Assembly: GCA_035772785.1 (NCBI GenBank)
Contig: JAOCPU010000001.1
Location: forward strand, 1,240,001 to 1,304,000
Length of the DNA stretch: 64,000 bases
Source: Phlebiopsis flavidoalba
Lineage: Eukaryota; Basidiomycota; Agaricomycetes; Polyporales; Phanerochaetaceae
Reading direction: 5' to 3'
A model generated the notes under the pieces. It made no database searches, was not told the DNA's origin, and worked only from the letters and a program-made list of their open reading frames with translations. Shown here one piece after another: positions 63,259 through 64,000 of this stretch (positions are counted from its first letter, which is position 1; each line of letters starts with the position of its first letter). The translations under genes were made by a program, and so were the position numbers.

Positions 63259-64000
63259 CTATCTCTTAGCCTTCTCTCCTCTCTCGCAATTGCTCTCTCC
63301 GCCAAAGTCCACCCCGACAAGGACCTTGGATGCCTTCCAAAGCTGTACCAGATTGATAACATTCGTCAAGGCACAGATAGGGAAGCAGCCAATACGCCAT
63401 GAGCTCAGCCCATGTGAATTGCGTGAGATAGCTATAGTGGTAGGTCGAAGGACTCCCAGAGGGGTACGTGGACTCCAGTTTTGTGAGATAGAGTGCAACG
63501 AAGAACAGTTCGTTGCCCGCACAGATTATGAACAGGATTTTCTGCGGATAGGCTGGTCAGGGAAGATGAACGCTTTTGTCGAGAGATTACGTACAGGATC
63601 ATAATACAACTTAAGGATAGCGCTGACACCACTGTCGATTACTTTGTGGCTGCGAGAACCAGTCACAAGTGAGCTAGAGGACGTGTAGTGAAACGCGTGA
63701 GAATGAAGCAGAAAACATGCGAGCGTTGTGATTTTAACACACCTGTACATATGCATATAATGGCTGAAGAAATCCAAGGTAATGAGAAGCTGGAAGGTCA
63801 TAGTATGTTCAGGGTATGCCGAGGATAAATATATCAAAAGAGACGACGTGGTGCATCTGTGACGTAGAAGTCAGTAAACATATAGAGTAGTAGAATGCGT
63901 CATGCAAGTACGCATACCGATCTGTTACCATGTCCAGGACCGCTCCAAAACTTTGAAGACTGACCCAAGGCCCTCGCAGCGTACCCGTCCGCGGCATCCA
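63259..64000 (-). CDS. PIS1: Phosphatidylinositol synthase, C-terminal part (cut by window edge)
   Basis: PIS1 joins myo-inositol to CDP-diacylglycerol in the ER. The right edge of the window enters inside the CDP-alcohol phosphotransferase motif: ADGYAARALGQSSKFGAVLD then MVTDR at 63998-63920, giving DGxxAR...GxxxDxxxD. One extra T in a TTTT run (near 63952) breaks it. SSAYPEHTMTFQLLITLDFF and SHYMHMY follow at 63830-63740, then HKVIDSGVSAILKLYYDP near 63648. The membrane C-terminus carries VIDLVQLWKAS-like sequence near 63350 and a Glu/Arg/Lys end, stopping at 63259. The N-terminus lies beyond 64000. It uses the same substrate, CDP-diacylglycerol, as the CHO1 product 6 kb away. Confidence 0.9.

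Overview
The window is nuclear DNA from a filamentous basidiomycete, most likely an agaricomycete. Evidence: genes are dense, on both strands, cut by many short introns (about 35-90 bp, GT...AG), and the recognisable proteins match the standard fungal set. I saw no rRNA, convincing tRNA, CRISPR array or intact transposon. CDS coordinates below are genomic spans from start codon to stop codon, introns included; exon borders are given only where I worked them out.

Layout. 1-1796: nothing recognised. 1797-7532 (+): SEC16. 8026-10418 (-): glycoside hydrolase family 43. 10942-12204 (-): OST3/OST6. 12412-16352 (+): PIK1-type phosphatidylinositol 4-kinase. 16489-18377 (-): GT15 KTR-type mannosyltransferase. 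19260-23201 (+), about 24411-27877 (+) and 38640-42476 (-): three paralogous RNA-dependent RNA polymerases of the RNA-silencing type. Between RdRPs B and C: a cysteine-rich probably secreted protein (-), a possible cysteine-rich mini-protein exon (+), SEC66 (-), mitochondrial citrate synthase (+), an unknown membrane-anchored protein with a Pro/Gly-rich tail (-) and the PP2A B56 subunit (+). Then USP7/UBP15 deubiquitinase (-), a long disordered protein (+), DNA primase large subunit PRI2 (-), phosphatidylserine synthase CHO1 (+), SMC5/6 subunit NSE1 (+), a mitochondrial-type AAA ATPase (-) and the C-terminal part of phosphatidylinositol synthase PIS1 (-), which runs off the right edge.

The most notable biology is the cluster of three diverged RdRPs within 23 kb. 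All carry the DLDGD catalytic motif, interrupted in each copy by an intron at exactly the same codon phase. Secretory-pathway and phospholipid genes are also common: SEC16, OST3, KTR, SEC66, PIK1, CHO1, PIS1.

Nearly every gene, including essential housekeeping ones, is broken by small indels. Where the family consensus let me locate them, most are 1-base insertions in or beside homopolymers, with some deletions and a few longer insertions (a 17-bp perfect tandem duplication in GH43, a 7-bp insertion in B56). The simplest reading is an unpolished long-read assembly, not a pseudogene island, so I annotate the genes as CDS and record the breaks.
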